This document shows positions 28,478 through 37,185 of a DNA stretch of 64,000 nt, in pieces. Location of the stretch: the NCBI GenBank assembly GCA_026399515.1, contig JAPLQT010000123.1, positions 1 to 64,000 of the forward strand. The letters run 5' to 3'. The position numbers and the translations under genes are program-made. Each line of letters begins with the position of its first letter. Within the stretch, counting starts at the first letter, position 1. Under the pieces are notes generated by a model. It made no database searches. It had not been told where the DNA came from and was given only the letters and a program-made list of their open reading frames with translations. The stretch comes from Pseudomonadota bacterium (GTDB lineage: Bacteria > Pseudomonadota > Gammaproteobacteria > Burkholderiales > Rhodocyclaceae).

Positions 28478-29928
28478 TGGGTCACTAGGCTTTCATCTTG
28501 CTCAAGCATCAAACGAAACAGCGGTTCTGTGCGCAGCCAAAACTGCAAAATATCGCGCTCACCTGGCAAGTCGCCGCATTGGTGGACAAACGCGTGAAGG
28601 TCACTCAAGGTAAATGGCGCAGCTGCATCGTACTTGATTGCCTTTTCCACCTTCGTGGCCTCTGCCTTTTTCAGCTTCGCTTTAGCTATTCGAGTCAATT
28701 CTGGAATTAGCTGCTTCATAGTCGGAGTATCAAACTGTAGTTTTCCCTTCTCCCGCAAACCTTGGGTAATTCGGTCAAGCTCTCCAGTGCGTTCCAGATA
28801 ATGCAGCACAGAAAGCTCAAAGAACACCCGCAGTAGAACCGCGCCAGCATTAGGAAACCTGACCCGATTCATCTCTACGAGCTCTCGCCTGACGTCAATC
28901 AACCTGTCATTTCCAAAGCGAACCTTAAAATTCTTTGGCAGTACTGTCTTATGAATTGATGGTTGTTTGACTGTGGCAGGCTTGGCCTCCAATCGTGCGC
29001 TCTTCCTTGCGTTCGCATTTCCAGAAATTAGGTCATTTGGAACGAACGAACCTCGCTTGCTTGCAGGCAACTCACCAGGCTGCCAGGACTTGAAATACTT
29101 GTCCATGTCTTCGTTGCGATTGAGAGTCCGGGAGGACTGCTTCCCCAACGCAACATCAGTAACCAACTTGGTAAAGCCTCGTAAGAACTCTTGCTTTGTC
29201 GTTGCCCCTTTGAATCCATGCTCTGCGTCAGGCTCAACTTTCAAGTAGCTTCGCCCGACTGTAGATTCGAAGATTCGTTCAATGGTAGTGAACAGCTTTG
29301 CCCGAGGGTTATCAAGCTTTGTCTTTACATCCTCTGGCAAGTCAAGTGAGCGTGCGATGTCCGCAATCGCTTTTGTTTGCTTGGCAGACTGGACATCTGC
29401 GGCAGAAAAACCAAGCTCGTCCAGTAGCTCCTTCGTGTCGTAACCTTCTTCCAGCTTCTCTAAGATGAAGTTCGCACGATTCTCTTTTTCCCAAGCAAGA
29501 ACGGGAGTTCCAACATGTTTTCCCGCTACCTGCCGGTCAGTCGCCCGTCTATTTGGAGCGACAATGACCGGCACCTTCGCTATTGAATCGATGTTATGAA
29601 TTCGTCGCGCAAGTCGTTCGACTTGTCGTTCTGCTGTGCCTTCAAGTAGCCCTGGTTCTCGCAGTGCTTTCAACGCGGCGAGCCGACGATTACCTTCCAC
29701 CACAACATAATGATCGGCCTTCTTGATCACGAGTAAAGGTTCGTTCGGGAAAAATCCTCTGGACGCAATACTCTCCGCAACCTCCAGAGCCTTGTCGTGC
29801 TCAAACAGATACTGAATCAGCTCACGCGGTGACGCACCATCTGTCGACCTGCCCAGCCGTGGGTTCCTCGAATCAAGGTGCAGGCTCGCAACCGAGATAC
29901 GCTTTGTAAGCCATTCGCTACCTGTCAT
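28474..29928 (-). CDS. ParB/Srx-domain protein of a methylase module
   Basis: This 484-residue protein begins with a ParB-like nuclease-superfamily domain: ISVASLHLDSRNPRLGRS, the block IASRGFFPNEPLLVIKKAD and the conserved VVVEGNRRLAALKAL. The middle and C-terminal parts (about residues 190-484) are unlike chromosome-partition ParB and unrecognised. They are charged, with a helical end. AAGGAG lies 10 bases before the ATG. It is coupled to the methylase gene downstream. AT-richer composition than the flanks suggests an accessory, transferred pair. Function is unknown; an antiphage or prophage-related role is possible. Confidence 0.78.
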   Translation of the reverse strand: MTGSEWLTKRISVASLHLDSRNPRLGRSTDGASPRELIQYLFEHDKALEVAESIASRGFFPNEPLLVIKKADHYVVVEGNRRLAALKALREPGLLEGTAERQVERLARRIHNIDSIAKVPVIVAPNRRATDRQVAGKHVGTPVLAWEKENRANFILEKLEEGYDTKELLDELGFSAADVQSAKQTKAIADIARSLDLPEDVKTKLDNPRAKLFTTIERIFESTVGRSYLKVEPDAEHGFKGATTKQEFLRGFTKLVTDVALGKQSSRTLNRNEDMDKYFKSWQPGELPASKRGSFVPNDLISGNANARKSARLEAKPATVKQPSIHKTVLPKNFKVRFGNDRLIDVRRELVEMNRVRFPNAGAVLLRVFFELSVLHYLERTGELDRITQGLREKGKLQFDTPTMKQLIPELTRIAKAKLKKAEATKVEKAIKYDAAAPFTLSDLHAFVHQCGDLPGERDILQFWLRTEPLFRLMLEQDESLVTQ

Positions 29929-30071
29929 GATCCAAGTTCTCCTTGTTGGAAATGTAGTGGCAACAGATCAAGAAATCCTGAACACCTTCATCACCTCATC
30001 GCCCAAGCGATTGATGCCCCGTTGGGGCACCTTTCCCCGGGGCGGCGCCGTGCACGTGTGCGTCAATGCCC

Positions 30072-30275
30072 TTATTCTACCGTGGGAAAGAAACTGTTAG
30101 TCCAGGTGCAGGGACTGCTTTTAGAAACACTGACCGGCGCAACATAGCGGCGTTCATCCAGTGTCGTGATTTCCACTTCGCCTTCGATCTCCACAGGTAT
30201 GGCAAACGGGAGCTCGGCCACGCCAAGTGCTGCGAATCTTTGCTCAATCTTGGGCTTGGGCTCTTTGAGTCCGCC
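30072..30275 (-). pseudogene. Orphan 3' fragment of an unknown gene
   Basis: On the minus strand, 67 codons read as coding-like protein (IEGEVEITTLDERRYVAPVS near the middle, ending SFFPTVE) before a TAA. An in-frame TAG lies immediately upstream of the first codon, and the end of the next gene (30288) follows at once. It looks like the last part of a larger gene whose front was cut off. I do not recognise the family. Confidence 0.5.
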
Positions 30276-30287
30276 CTAAAAAAGGAT

Positions 30288-32333
30288 TTAGCGGTAACCC
30301 AGCACCAGCATGGCGTAATCCCGCAATTCGTCGACAACGGCTTCGCACTGGCCGTTGGCGCTCGTGCTCAAAGGCAGCTCGCGGGATTCGGGCAGGCGGA
30401 GGAGTTTGTCGAAATGCAGGCCCAGGCCCCGGCCGAGTTCCAGGCGGATATCGCGCACCGGCACCGGCGGCAGGTCGGCGGGATAGTTGAGCAGATGCAG
30501 AATGAAGCGCCGCTCCTCGGGCTGATGGAAAACGGTCAGCCAGACATGGTCGTAGGTCAGGGCGCGGAAGCTGGGGCCATCGGGCATCAGGCGGTCGATG
30601 AGCCAGCGAAAAGAATTCCCCGCCGCGTGGTGGTCGCTGCGTTCGAGCGGGACCACCGAGTAGATGGCGCGGCCGGCGCCGAAGCGGTGTTCGGTGGCGG
30701 TCGGCAAGTTAGTATCCTCGTGAGGCGGCGAACTGTGGATGCTGGACCAGCTGCGGTCATCCGCCGTGCCTTCGTGGGGATGGGCGTAAGGCAGGCTCAG
30801 GGTGGCCAGGGTTTCCACGTCGGACGACCGAGCCGCTATCTGCTGAAGGCTTTCGTGGCAGTAGATCACGGTCTGGGGCCGCAGGGCTTCCCGCCATGCC
30901 GGGTCGGCGGGACGGACATAGAAAGTGGTTCCCGGCAGCGGCCCCACGGCTTGCAGTCCCAGGCATGCACCCAGCAACATGTCTGGGCTGCGCCCTTCCA
31001 GGGTATAGCTGCCTGTCATGCCGCTGACATAGAGGCTGCCGCCGCCGGCGACGTAGGCGGTAAATGCGGCGACTTCCTCGGCGGACATGCGGAAGACCTC
31101 TGGCAGCACTACCACCTTGTAACGATCGAGAGACGGCAGTTGCTTGCGAGTGATCACCCCCACCGGAATCCTGGCCTCGCGCAGGCGCCGCACCGCGCCC
31201 TTGGCGGCCTGAAGGTGGGGGCAGGAATACCCCAGGGTGGCCGGGTCCTTGAACGTGTTGCCGTTTTCCGCCGGGTTCATTTTCGAATAATCGCTGACAT
31301 ACACGGCCACGTCCTCGACCGGCTCGCCGCCCAGGTAGGGCTGGAAGGCTTCGATCTTTTCGAACACCGAACCGAGCAGCGCATAGACCTCGTCGCAGAC
31401 GGTGCCGCGCGGATCGATGGCATCGATCAACCGGAAGGCAGCGGCGCAGGTCAAGGCCGCGTGGGCTTGGGCCTCCAGTTGCGCCGTCGGCTTGATGCTG
31501 ACGTGATCGGTGAGATGCACGCAACGGCTGGTCATGAACTCGATGGGCCGTGTTTTCGACAGATTGAGCATGAAGCGGCTGATGAAGAACTGTTCGTCGC
31601 TGTCGCCGTAGAAATCTCCTCCGAGAAAGTCGTTCTGCTCGGCGAGGTCGAAGGACATGCCGTGCTTCCAGTTGAACAGCGATACCGCGAAATTATGATA
31701 GACCGACGCAATGCCGAAGCCCTTGGCTGTCGTGGTGAGGAAGGCGGCGAACTCGAGGAGCCAGCGCTCCCTGGCGCTCTGGAAGGCGCACCAGACTGGG
31801 TCGGCCCAATCGACGGCGGCCGGGATGCGGTGGCCCGTGTCGGCCAGGAAGCGCGCCTGGCAGGACGGACATTCGCACACGCTGCGCCAGAAAGTCATGT
31901 CGAAGAAGAAGCCGTCGAACCGATAGCGACCAAACAAGTCGCACAACTGCGCCTCGACGAATTTGCGATATTCCGGGTTATTCGGGCAGACCTGGCCGTA
32001 ACGTTTCCCATGGAAGGCCCAGCCTGAGACGGGCGGCGGCGGCTCGATACGCCAGTCCGGATGATCCACGTAGGCCGCGTTGTTGAATATGACGGAGTAA
32101 TAGCCGAAGACTTCGACGTTCGCCCGGCGCAAGGCCGCCAGGGCTTCCCCCAGCCAGTCCCGGTCGCCCATCGCGGCGTGACGCCGGCCCACCGCCGTCG
32201 GCCAGTAGCAGAGCCCGAGGTGGGACTGGCAATAGACCATCACCGATCCGGCGCGGGCGGCGGCCTGGGTGGCCGCCACCTTGGCCGGGTCGTACAGGGA
32301 AAGGAATTCCGCATCCCAGTCCGGGATGTGCAT
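30288..32333 (-). CDS. Putative glycoside hydrolase with beta-galactosidase trimerisation-like domain
   Basis: The 681-residue protein starts MHIPDWDAEFLSLYDPAKV. The N-terminal half looks like a (beta/alpha)8-barrel hydrolase: RANVEVFGYYSVIFNNAAYV, RFDGFFFDMTFW with a possible catalytic Asp, and a CxxC motif just after it. The C-terminal half has a trimerisation-like/GATase-like domain (VVLPEVFRMSAEEVAAFTAY and GGGSLYVSG). This two-domain plan fits hypothetical glycosidases related to alpha-L-fucosidases and beta-galactosidases. There is no signal peptide, so it is cytoplasmic. The frame is open upstream, but that part is a shadow of the cupin gene. Its place after a sugar isomerase-like gene supports a role in processing the transported glycoside. 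Confidence 0.7.
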   Translation of the reverse strand: MHIPDWDAEFLSLYDPAKVAATQAAARAGSVMVYCQSHLGLCYWPTAVGRRHAAMGDRDWLGEALAALRRANVEVFGYYSVIFNNAAYVDHPDWRIEPPPPVSGWAFHGKRYGQVCPNNPEYRKFVEAQLCDLFGRYRFDGFFFDMTFWRSVCECPSCQARFLADTGHRIPAAVDWADPVWCAFQSARERWLLEFAAFLTTTAKGFGIASVYHNFAVSLFNWKHGMSFDLAEQNDFLGGDFYGDSDEQFFISRFMLNLSKTRPIEFMTSRCVHLTDHVSIKPTAQLEAQAHAALTCAAAFRLIDAIDPRGTVCDEVYALLGSVFEKIEAFQPYLGGEPVEDVAVYVSDYSKMNPAENGNTFKDPATLGYSCPHLQAAKGAVRRLREARIPVGVITRKQLPSLDRYKVVVLPEVFRMSAEEVAAFTAYVAGGGSLYVSGMTGSYTLEGRSPDMLLGACLGLQAVGPLPGTTFYVRPADPAWREALRPQTVIYCHESLQQIAARSSDVETLATLSLPYAHPHEGTADDRSWSSIHSSPPHEDTNLPTATEHRFGAGRAIYSVVPLERSDHHAAGNSFRWLIDRLMPDGPSFRALTYDHVWLTVFHQPEERRFILHLLNYPADLPPVPVRDIRLELGRGLGLHFDKLLRLPESRELPLSTSANGQCEAVVDELRDYAMLVLGYR

Positions 32334-32365
32334 GTCCAGCAGCAGGCGGTTGTAGCGGGAGGGAT

Positions 32366-33577
32366 TCAAAGATCGGGGTTGCCTGGACCGAAGTGCTTGA
32401 GCATCACCAGCGGCTGCGAGGCACTGTCGTTCTTGATCATCACGCCCTCCAGCGCGGCCGCCTCGGTGACGAAGAACTCGTCGTCGGTCATCTGTCCATA
32501 GCGGATCAGGGTGGGCGTATCGGCGCGATGGACGCCCAGGGTGCCGTGGCCCTCGGTGAGGATCAGGCCGTAGGCAGCGGCGTCGCGGATGCTCACGCTG
32601 CGTCCGGGCAGCACCGTCAACTCTTTGGCGCTGAAGTCCGGCGACTTGTAGCAGACCCAGGTTTCGCGGTAGCCGCCTTCCAGCATCTCCCGCTCGTCGC
32701 GAACCGGGATCGGCGCCATGAAATGGTTCCGTTTGAACTCCGGATCGATGTTGGCTTCCCAGTCGATCACCTCCAGTAAATAGTCGACATCGCCGATGCG
32801 ATCCTCGGGGGTGTTCTTCCACAGCAGTTCCTCGGGCACGACCTGGTTGCCGGTCACCGATTCGTACATGGCGAAGACATCCGAGGCGCGTTGCGGCTCG
32901 TAGGTGCACAGGCTGCCGGGCGCGTGCAGGATGCCCGGCGGCACGTCCCAGCCGGTGCCCACCTCCAGCCGGTAGGCCGCCGACAGCGCGGTGATGCGGT
33001 TGTCGCCCTTGGCGAAATTCGCCAGCGCGTTGCGCACCTGCTCCCGCGTGGTCCCCGGTGCCAGGCCGAAGAAAGTGTAGGGAAAGGCGCCGCCATGGTT
33101 GTTCATCTGGGGCGGGAAATAGTAGGCCTCGGGTTTTCCCGGTTGGCCAACCCGCCGGGCATGTTGATCGCGGTGATGGATGTGGTGCGGCAGGGCCGCC
33201 AGGTTGTCGAAGTATTTTGAGAACATCGGCCAGCCGCAGTGTTCCCGCCACAGCCGCTCGCCGACGATAGCGCCCTTCAATTCGGCGACCGCGTCACGCA
33301 GCAGCGCTTGCACGGCATTCGCGCCTGAGCCGACGACCACCTGGCTCAAACCTTCGTTCGCGCCGGTGAGAGGGCCGTTGTCGGCCGCGGTAGTGGAGGC
33401 GAACCAGCGCTCGTCGATGCCGCCACGGGCGCCGCCGAGGATGTAGTAGTCGTCCGGATGCAGTTTGATCCTCCGGCCGGGAACACAGAAGGAGCGCGGC
33501 ACCCAGTTGGGGGCCAGGCGCAGGATGCCTCTGCCCTGGTCCAGGGCGCGTTGGATCAAAGTCCGGGAGTTAGACAT
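32366..33577 (-). CDS. Cupin-type sugar isomerase-like protein
   Basis: This 403-residue protein resembles class I mannose-6-phosphate isomerase/cupin enzymes. A first cupin part includes NLAALPHHIHHRDQHARR (metal-binding His), GGAFPYTFFGL and GTGWDVPPGILHAPGSL. A second part holds a jelly-roll region (ELTVLPGRSVSIRDAAAYGL, LTEGHGTLGVH). It probably isomerises an aldose/ketose or its phosphate in the sugar pathway; the substrate is unknown. It has its own promoter-like region upstream and is followed by the GH gene. Confidence 0.72.
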   Translation of the reverse strand: MSNSRTLIQRALDQGRGILRLAPNWVPRSFCVPGRRIKLHPDDYYILGGARGGIDERWFASTTAADNGPLTGANEGLSQVVVGSGANAVQALLRDAVAELKGAIVGERLWREHCGWPMFSKYFDNLAALPHHIHHRDQHARRVGQPGKPEAYYFPPQMNNHGGAFPYTFFGLAPGTTREQVRNALANFAKGDNRITALSAAYRLEVGTGWDVPPGILHAPGSLCTYEPQRASDVFAMYESVTGNQVVPEELLWKNTPEDRIGDVDYLLEVIDWEANIDPEFKRNHFMAPIPVRDEREMLEGGYRETWVCYKSPDFSAKELTVLPGRSVSIRDAAAYGLILTEGHGTLGVHRADTPTLIRYGQMTDDEFFVTEAAALEGVMIKNDSASQPLVMLKHFGPGNPDL

Positions 33578-33632
33578 GGCGGCACCTCAGGCGCTAAATG
33601 GGGCGAACTACGGGATGAACAACGCGGCGGCG

Positions 33633-33668
33633 TGATCGTATTTAATCATTGTTGATCGTATTTGACAA
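33633..33668 (-). promoter_or_regulatory. Promoter with two TGATCGTATTT direct repeats
   Basis: On the minus strand, -35 TTGTCA (33663-33668) and -10 TTAAAT (33640-33645) are 17 bases apart and point to the cupin gene. The repeat TGATCGTATTT is present at 33633-33643 and 33653-33663, 20 bp (two helical turns) apart, overlapping both promoter elements. This is the arrangement of a repressor operator. Confidence 0.6.
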
Positions 33669-35117
33669 TCACCAGTCCACGCATTGTGCCCGCCAGGCCG
33701 ATCGGTAGGCCGCCAGCCCTTCGACTTCCAAGGGAGCCGCGGACCGGTCGGCGTTTTCCGCCGCCGGTGCCGCATCTCCCAGTATGAGCACCAGGGCTCC
33801 GGCGGTGGCCCCCGAGGCGACGCTGCTGACGAATACCGACGCATCCGGACGCAGGGTTTTAAGCAGCGGCGCGAACAGCGGGTTTTGCGCGAAGGGCCCG
33901 TCCACCACGATATTGTCCGAATCGCCCAGCAGTTCCAGGATCACCTCCGTCACCAAGACCACATAGGCTGTCGCCATGGCCGCCCATTCGGCATCGGATA
34001 GACGCTCAGTGGCGACGATGCGGCCGGCGCGGCCGTGAAACGGACCGCCGGCTTCGGCGAAGGCCGGCAAGGCCATGGCGCCCTGGATGACGACGCGGCG
34101 CAGGTCTTCCACCGTCGGCGTCGCCGCGAGTCGTCCGGCCATGATGGTCGCATACTCGCGGCCACCCATGAAGCGGGCGGTGGCAACCGGCGCACTGAAG
34201 ACATCGACATTGGCCAGCATGTCACGGGCTTCACGCAGGCGGTCGAGATCAGCCCGGCTCTTCATGGCGATGGTCCAGGTGCCGCTGGATATCACCGTCA
34301 AGTCGGCCCCCGCCCGGACCTTGCTCAAATGCCAGAGCCAGGATGCGTTCGAGTCATGGAGGCCGCAGGCGACCTGACAGGTGCCGGGCAATCCGGTTGC
34401 GATTTGGATTTCCTGCCGCAGCGGACCCAACAGGTCGCCAGCGGCCCGCAGCGGCGGAAAGAGCTTGGACCACCCGCGCCGCTGGGCGAGCCTCGAGAAT
34501 TCGCCCCTCACCCCCAACCCCTCTCCCACCGGGGGAGAGGAGAGCTTCGTGAGTCGCTGCGCGACTTTGGTGTGACGGGGTTGCCATAGATCGCTATGGG
34601 CCCCCAGGGAACTGACTTCCGCCGCCATGTCCCCGGACAGCCGCCAGGCCCAATACTGGGGTAGCAACAGGATGTGGGCAATTCGCGCGAAGACAGCCGG
34701 TCTGCGGGTTTCGAGAAAGAACAGTTGGGCGCCCAGATTCTGTCCGTCGGGCAGGCGGGGGGAACGCGTCTCGGAGTATGGGTCCCGCTCGCCGTCGTAA
34801 TCGGTCGCGCTTTCCCGGAAACACGGATCCTCGTAATCCGGCGCCGCCAGCAACTGCCCGGTGGTGTCCAAGAGCGCGCAGGCTGCGCCGTGGCCGACGG
34901 GCACGACGGCCGTGATGCGCTGCCTTTCCGGCAAGTCGCGCAAGGACTCGATCAACCACCGTTCCATGCCGGCCAGGTCGAGCTGGTTCATGCCCAAATC
35001 CTCGACGGGTCGATTGGCTCGCTGCACCGATCGAACCACCTCGCCATTGGCGGCGCGGATCAGGCTCAGTTTGGTGTTGGTCTTGCCGACATCGAACACG
35101 GCGATCAGATCTTGCAT
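33669..35117 (-). CDS. FGGY-family carbohydrate kinase (rhamnulokinase-like)
   Basis: This 482-residue kinase has the actin-like ATPase fold: N-terminal DVGKTNTKLSLI phosphate loop, AAEVSSLGAHSDLWQP sugar-binding region, SGTWTIAMKSRADL and NIVVDGPFAQNPLFAPLL in the second lobe. By context it would phosphorylate the ketose from the isomerase, probably L-rhamnulose. Between SDLWQPRH and FSRLAQRRGW about 25 residues are inserted, encoded by a GC-rich palindromic element (LSSPPVGEGLGVRG). Its start is ATG 35117. It is followed by the cupin gene promoter. Confidence 0.83.
   Translation of the reverse strand: MQDLIAVFDVGKTNTKLSLIRAANGEVVRSVQRANRPVEDLGMNQLDLAGMERWLIESLRDLPERQRITAVVPVGHGAACALLDTTGQLLAAPDYEDPCFRESATDYDGERDPYSETRSPRLPDGQNLGAQLFFLETRRPAVFARIAHILLLPQYWAWRLSGDMAAEVSSLGAHSDLWQPRHTKVAQRLTKLSSPPVGEGLGVRGEFSRLAQRRGWSKLFPPLRAAGDLLGPLRQEIQIATGLPGTCQVACGLHDSNASWLWHLSKVRAGADLTVISSGTWTIAMKSRADLDRLREARDMLANVDVFSAPVATARFMGGREYATIMAGRLAATPTVEDLRRVVIQGAMALPAFAEAGGPFHGRAGRIVATERLSDAEWAAMATAYVVLVTEVILELLGDSDNIVVDGPFAQNPLFAPLLKTLRPDASVFVSSVASGATAGALVLILGDAAPAAENADRSAAPLEVEGLAAYRSAWRAQCVDW
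34497..34572 (-). repeat. GC-rich palindromic element inside the kinase gene, read in frame
   Basis: Stem arms CCTCTCCC (34520-34527) and GGGAGAGG (34533-34540) enclose a 5-base loop, with a C-rich flank on the + strand. On the gene strand it is read as LSSPPVGEGLGVRG, matching the cusA copy codon by codon (CTC-x-TCx-CCC and GGx-GAG-GGG-x-GGG). Borders are approximate, set by where the homologous fold of FGGY kinases resumes. Confidence 0.8.
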
Positions 35118-35136
35118 GGACCTTCCCTTGAGTGAA

Positions 35137-36135
35137 TCAGCGAATCAACTGCGCCCTGTATTTCTCCGCATCCCAATCGACCAGTTCCCCGACTTCGGCG
35201 GCGCCGAGGGTACGGATGGCGGCGATATCGGTCTTGCGAGAGAGCACCTCGTAGTAACAGCGCAACATGACCAGGCGGGTCGTTGCGAATCCTGGCGGCA
35301 CGAATACGCCCAGGCCGCGTACAAACACCGGTGGCGCACCGGCGATGCCTGCGTCCACGGCTGGCAGGTCCGCAAGACGATCACAGGTCACGGCTTGGGC
35401 GCCGAGAAATACCACCTGCTCCGGGTACAGGGCCCAGGCATCGGTCAGGCGCTCGAACAGCCAGGGATCGCACGCCAACTGGTTGATTTCCTGATCGGCT
35501 ACGCGCTGGTAGCCATGCGGTGCTGCCGCAGGCAACTCTGCCGGTGGTATCGCCTTGGATATCCGTGGAGTTGTTGCCAGGGCTTCCGACAAAACGTGGA
35601 GCATTCCCGCGAGATCGGCGATGCTTGCTCCACCGATGACGACCCCGTGGTTATGCATGAAGATCGCGTCAGCCTTGGGTTTGCGCGCCAATGCCTCGGC
35701 CAGTGCCCGAGCCAGGGCCGCGCCCGGCTTGGCATAGGCGACGCTCGCCCAGCGGACGGCAGGCGGCAGGCGCGACCGGAGGCTATCGTCGGCATCCCGG
35801 CGAACCAGGTGAGCGAGAACTTCCACCGGGTGCAGATGCAATACCAGTGGATGAGGCATCAGTCCATGGAGCAGCGTCTCGATGGAGGGGCGCAGGGGCG
35901 TATCGGTGAGAACCTTGGGCGCGGCGGTAAAATCGCCTCGGGCTATGGCATCTCTCAGGTGGCGCAGATCGACGGGAAGGAATATCGATTCCGCCGCCGC
36001 TGCGGCAAGACCGTAGCCGGAAGCCTTGATCCAGAGTGTTCCGGCGTCCTTCCATGAAATATTTCCGCCGCTGCCCTGGACCAGCAACGGATTCCTGGAA
36101 AGCTCGACGCAGTAATCGGTGACGGCCGCCCTCAT
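35137..36135 (-). CDS. Class II aldolase/adducin-family protein
   Basis: This 332-residue protein has the class II aldolase fold. The zinc-site histidines are in VLHLHPVE and in HNHGVVIGG, and a catalytic-site Glu lies in SIETLLHG. The N-terminal GSGGNISWKDAGTLWIKASG is a typical phosphate-binding loop. Such proteins cleave sugar phosphates (fuculose-1-P, rhamnulose-1-P or related); the C-terminal ~130 residues extend beyond the standard domain. It lies 19 bases upstream of the kinase start on the same strand. Its overlap in function with the bifunctional aldolase at 37186 suggests a different substrate. Confidence 0.8.
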   Translation of the reverse strand: MRAAVTDYCVELSRNPLLVQGSGGNISWKDAGTLWIKASGYGLAAAAAESIFLPVDLRHLRDAIARGDFTAAPKVLTDTPLRPSIETLLHGLMPHPLVLHLHPVEVLAHLVRRDADDSLRSRLPPAVRWASVAYAKPGAALARALAEALARKPKADAIFMHNHGVVIGGASIADLAGMLHVLSEALATTPRISKAIPPAELPAAAPHGYQRVADQEINQLACDPWLFERLTDAWALYPEQVVFLGAQAVTCDRLADLPAVDAGIAGAPPVFVRGLGVFVPPGFATTRLVMLRCYYEVLSRKTDIAAIRTLGAAEVGELVDWDAEKYRAQLIR

Positions 36136-36184
36136 GGCTGACGTTCCCGGGTCGAGGCTCGCGTGTCAGACTGACTGAAGGTGG

Positions 36185-37003
36185 CTAGCGGGCAGCGTCT
36201 TCCGCAGAATCCCGGTTGTTTTTTCGTGCCGTCACGGGTGCCACGATGACCTCGATGTTGGCGTTCCGGAACACTTCCAACTCTTCCGGTTTGGCGCCGT
36301 CGTCGGTGATCAGCACGGAAATCCGCTCCAGGCCCGCCACGATCATAGACGAACGGTTGCGCAACTTCCGGCTGTCTGCCATCACCACCAGGCGTTCGGC
36401 TCGCTGCAGCAAACGACTCTCGGCCTGGACGATCAAGGGGTCGGTTTCCATGATGCCGAAGCGGCCGATGCCGTAGCAACCAGCGAACATGGTTCCCGCA
36501 TGGAAGTTGCCGATCGCGTCGTTGTCGAAGGGACTGAGGATGATGTTCTGCTCCCGGAACAAGGTGCCGCCGGGCAGGGTGATGCGATTTCGGCTGGTTT
36601 CCAGCAATTTCGCGGCAATCGGAAAGGAGTTGGTGAGGATGTCCAGATCCGTGTCCGCCAGGAACTCCACCAGGGCAAAAGTCGTGGTGCCGCCCTGGAT
36701 GATGATGCTTTCGTCGCCCGCGATCAGCTTCGCCGCCGCCCGGGCTATGGCCTGTTTCTCCGCGACGCACAACTGCTGGCTCATGGCGAAGGGCATGCCG
36801 ACCAGATGTGCTTCGTGGCGGGGCCGTACCGACTCGGCGCCACCGCGGATACGGCGAACGGCCCCTTGCTCGGCCAAGGCATTGATATCCCGGCGGATGG
36901 TCGCTTCGGAGGCGTTCAACATCCCCGCCAATTCGACGACGCTGACGATGGATCGATCCTTGATGAGCTTGAGAATGATCGTATGACGTTCCCGTTCGAG
37001 CAT
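36185..37003 (-). CDS. DeoR-family transcriptional regulator
   Basis: This 272-residue protein has an N-terminal helix-turn-helix (SVVELAGMLNASEATIRRDINAL) and a C-terminal sugar-phosphate sensing DeoRC domain (IIIQGGTTTFALVEFL). DeoR proteins repress sugar operons until a phosphorylated intermediate binds. It is transcribed with the aldolase and kinase and divergently from the rhamnulose aldolase gene, so it likely controls both arms of the locus. Confidence 0.88.
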   Translation of the reverse strand: MLERERHTIILKLIKDRSIVSVVELAGMLNASEATIRRDINALAEQGAVRRIRGGAESVRPRHEAHLVGMPFAMSQQLCVAEKQAIARAAAKLIAGDESIIIQGGTTTFALVEFLADTDLDILTNSFPIAAKLLETSRNRITLPGGTLFREQNIILSPFDNDAIGNFHAGTMFAGCYGIGRFGIMETDPLIVQAESRLLQRAERLVVMADSRKLRNRSSMIVAGLERISVLITDDGAKPEELEVFRNANIEVIVAPVTARKNNRDSAEDAAR

Positions 37004-37110
37004 ATCCCGTCCCCTCCAGATTAGACTGAATTTTCATTCTACCCTTTTGATCAAAAAGACTCATTCCTTGCCATGACCACGGCGCCGGTTCTGAGTACAA
37101 ATGATTGAAC

Positions 37111-37140
37111 TTGACAGTATATGCGCATTATTGATATATT
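37111..37140 (+). promoter_or_regulatory. Promoter of the rhamnose operon
   Basis: TTGACA at 37111-37116 and TATATT at 37135-37140 are 18 bases apart. GGAAG lies 4 bases before the ATG at 37186. The AT-rich intergenic space is shared with the divergent DeoR regulator gene. Confidence 0.68.
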
Positions 37141-37185
37141 TCGCTTAGTCTATCCTCCGCTGACTGCGGTGATCAAGGAAGTGTT

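Noticed and set aside
30066-32027. Long plus-strand open frame over the GH-like gene
   Set aside because: It is the complement of a recognisable glycosidase-like protein and shows no motifs of its own.
32334-33251. N-terminal extension of the GH-like frame
   Set aside because: It overlaps the cupin gene on the same strand in another frame and reads Arg/Pro-rich; the gene start at 32333 is better supported.
36132-37100. Minus-strand open frame overlapping the DeoR gene
   Set aside because: Same region in a different frame from a clear DeoR-family protein; Arg/His-rich shadow.
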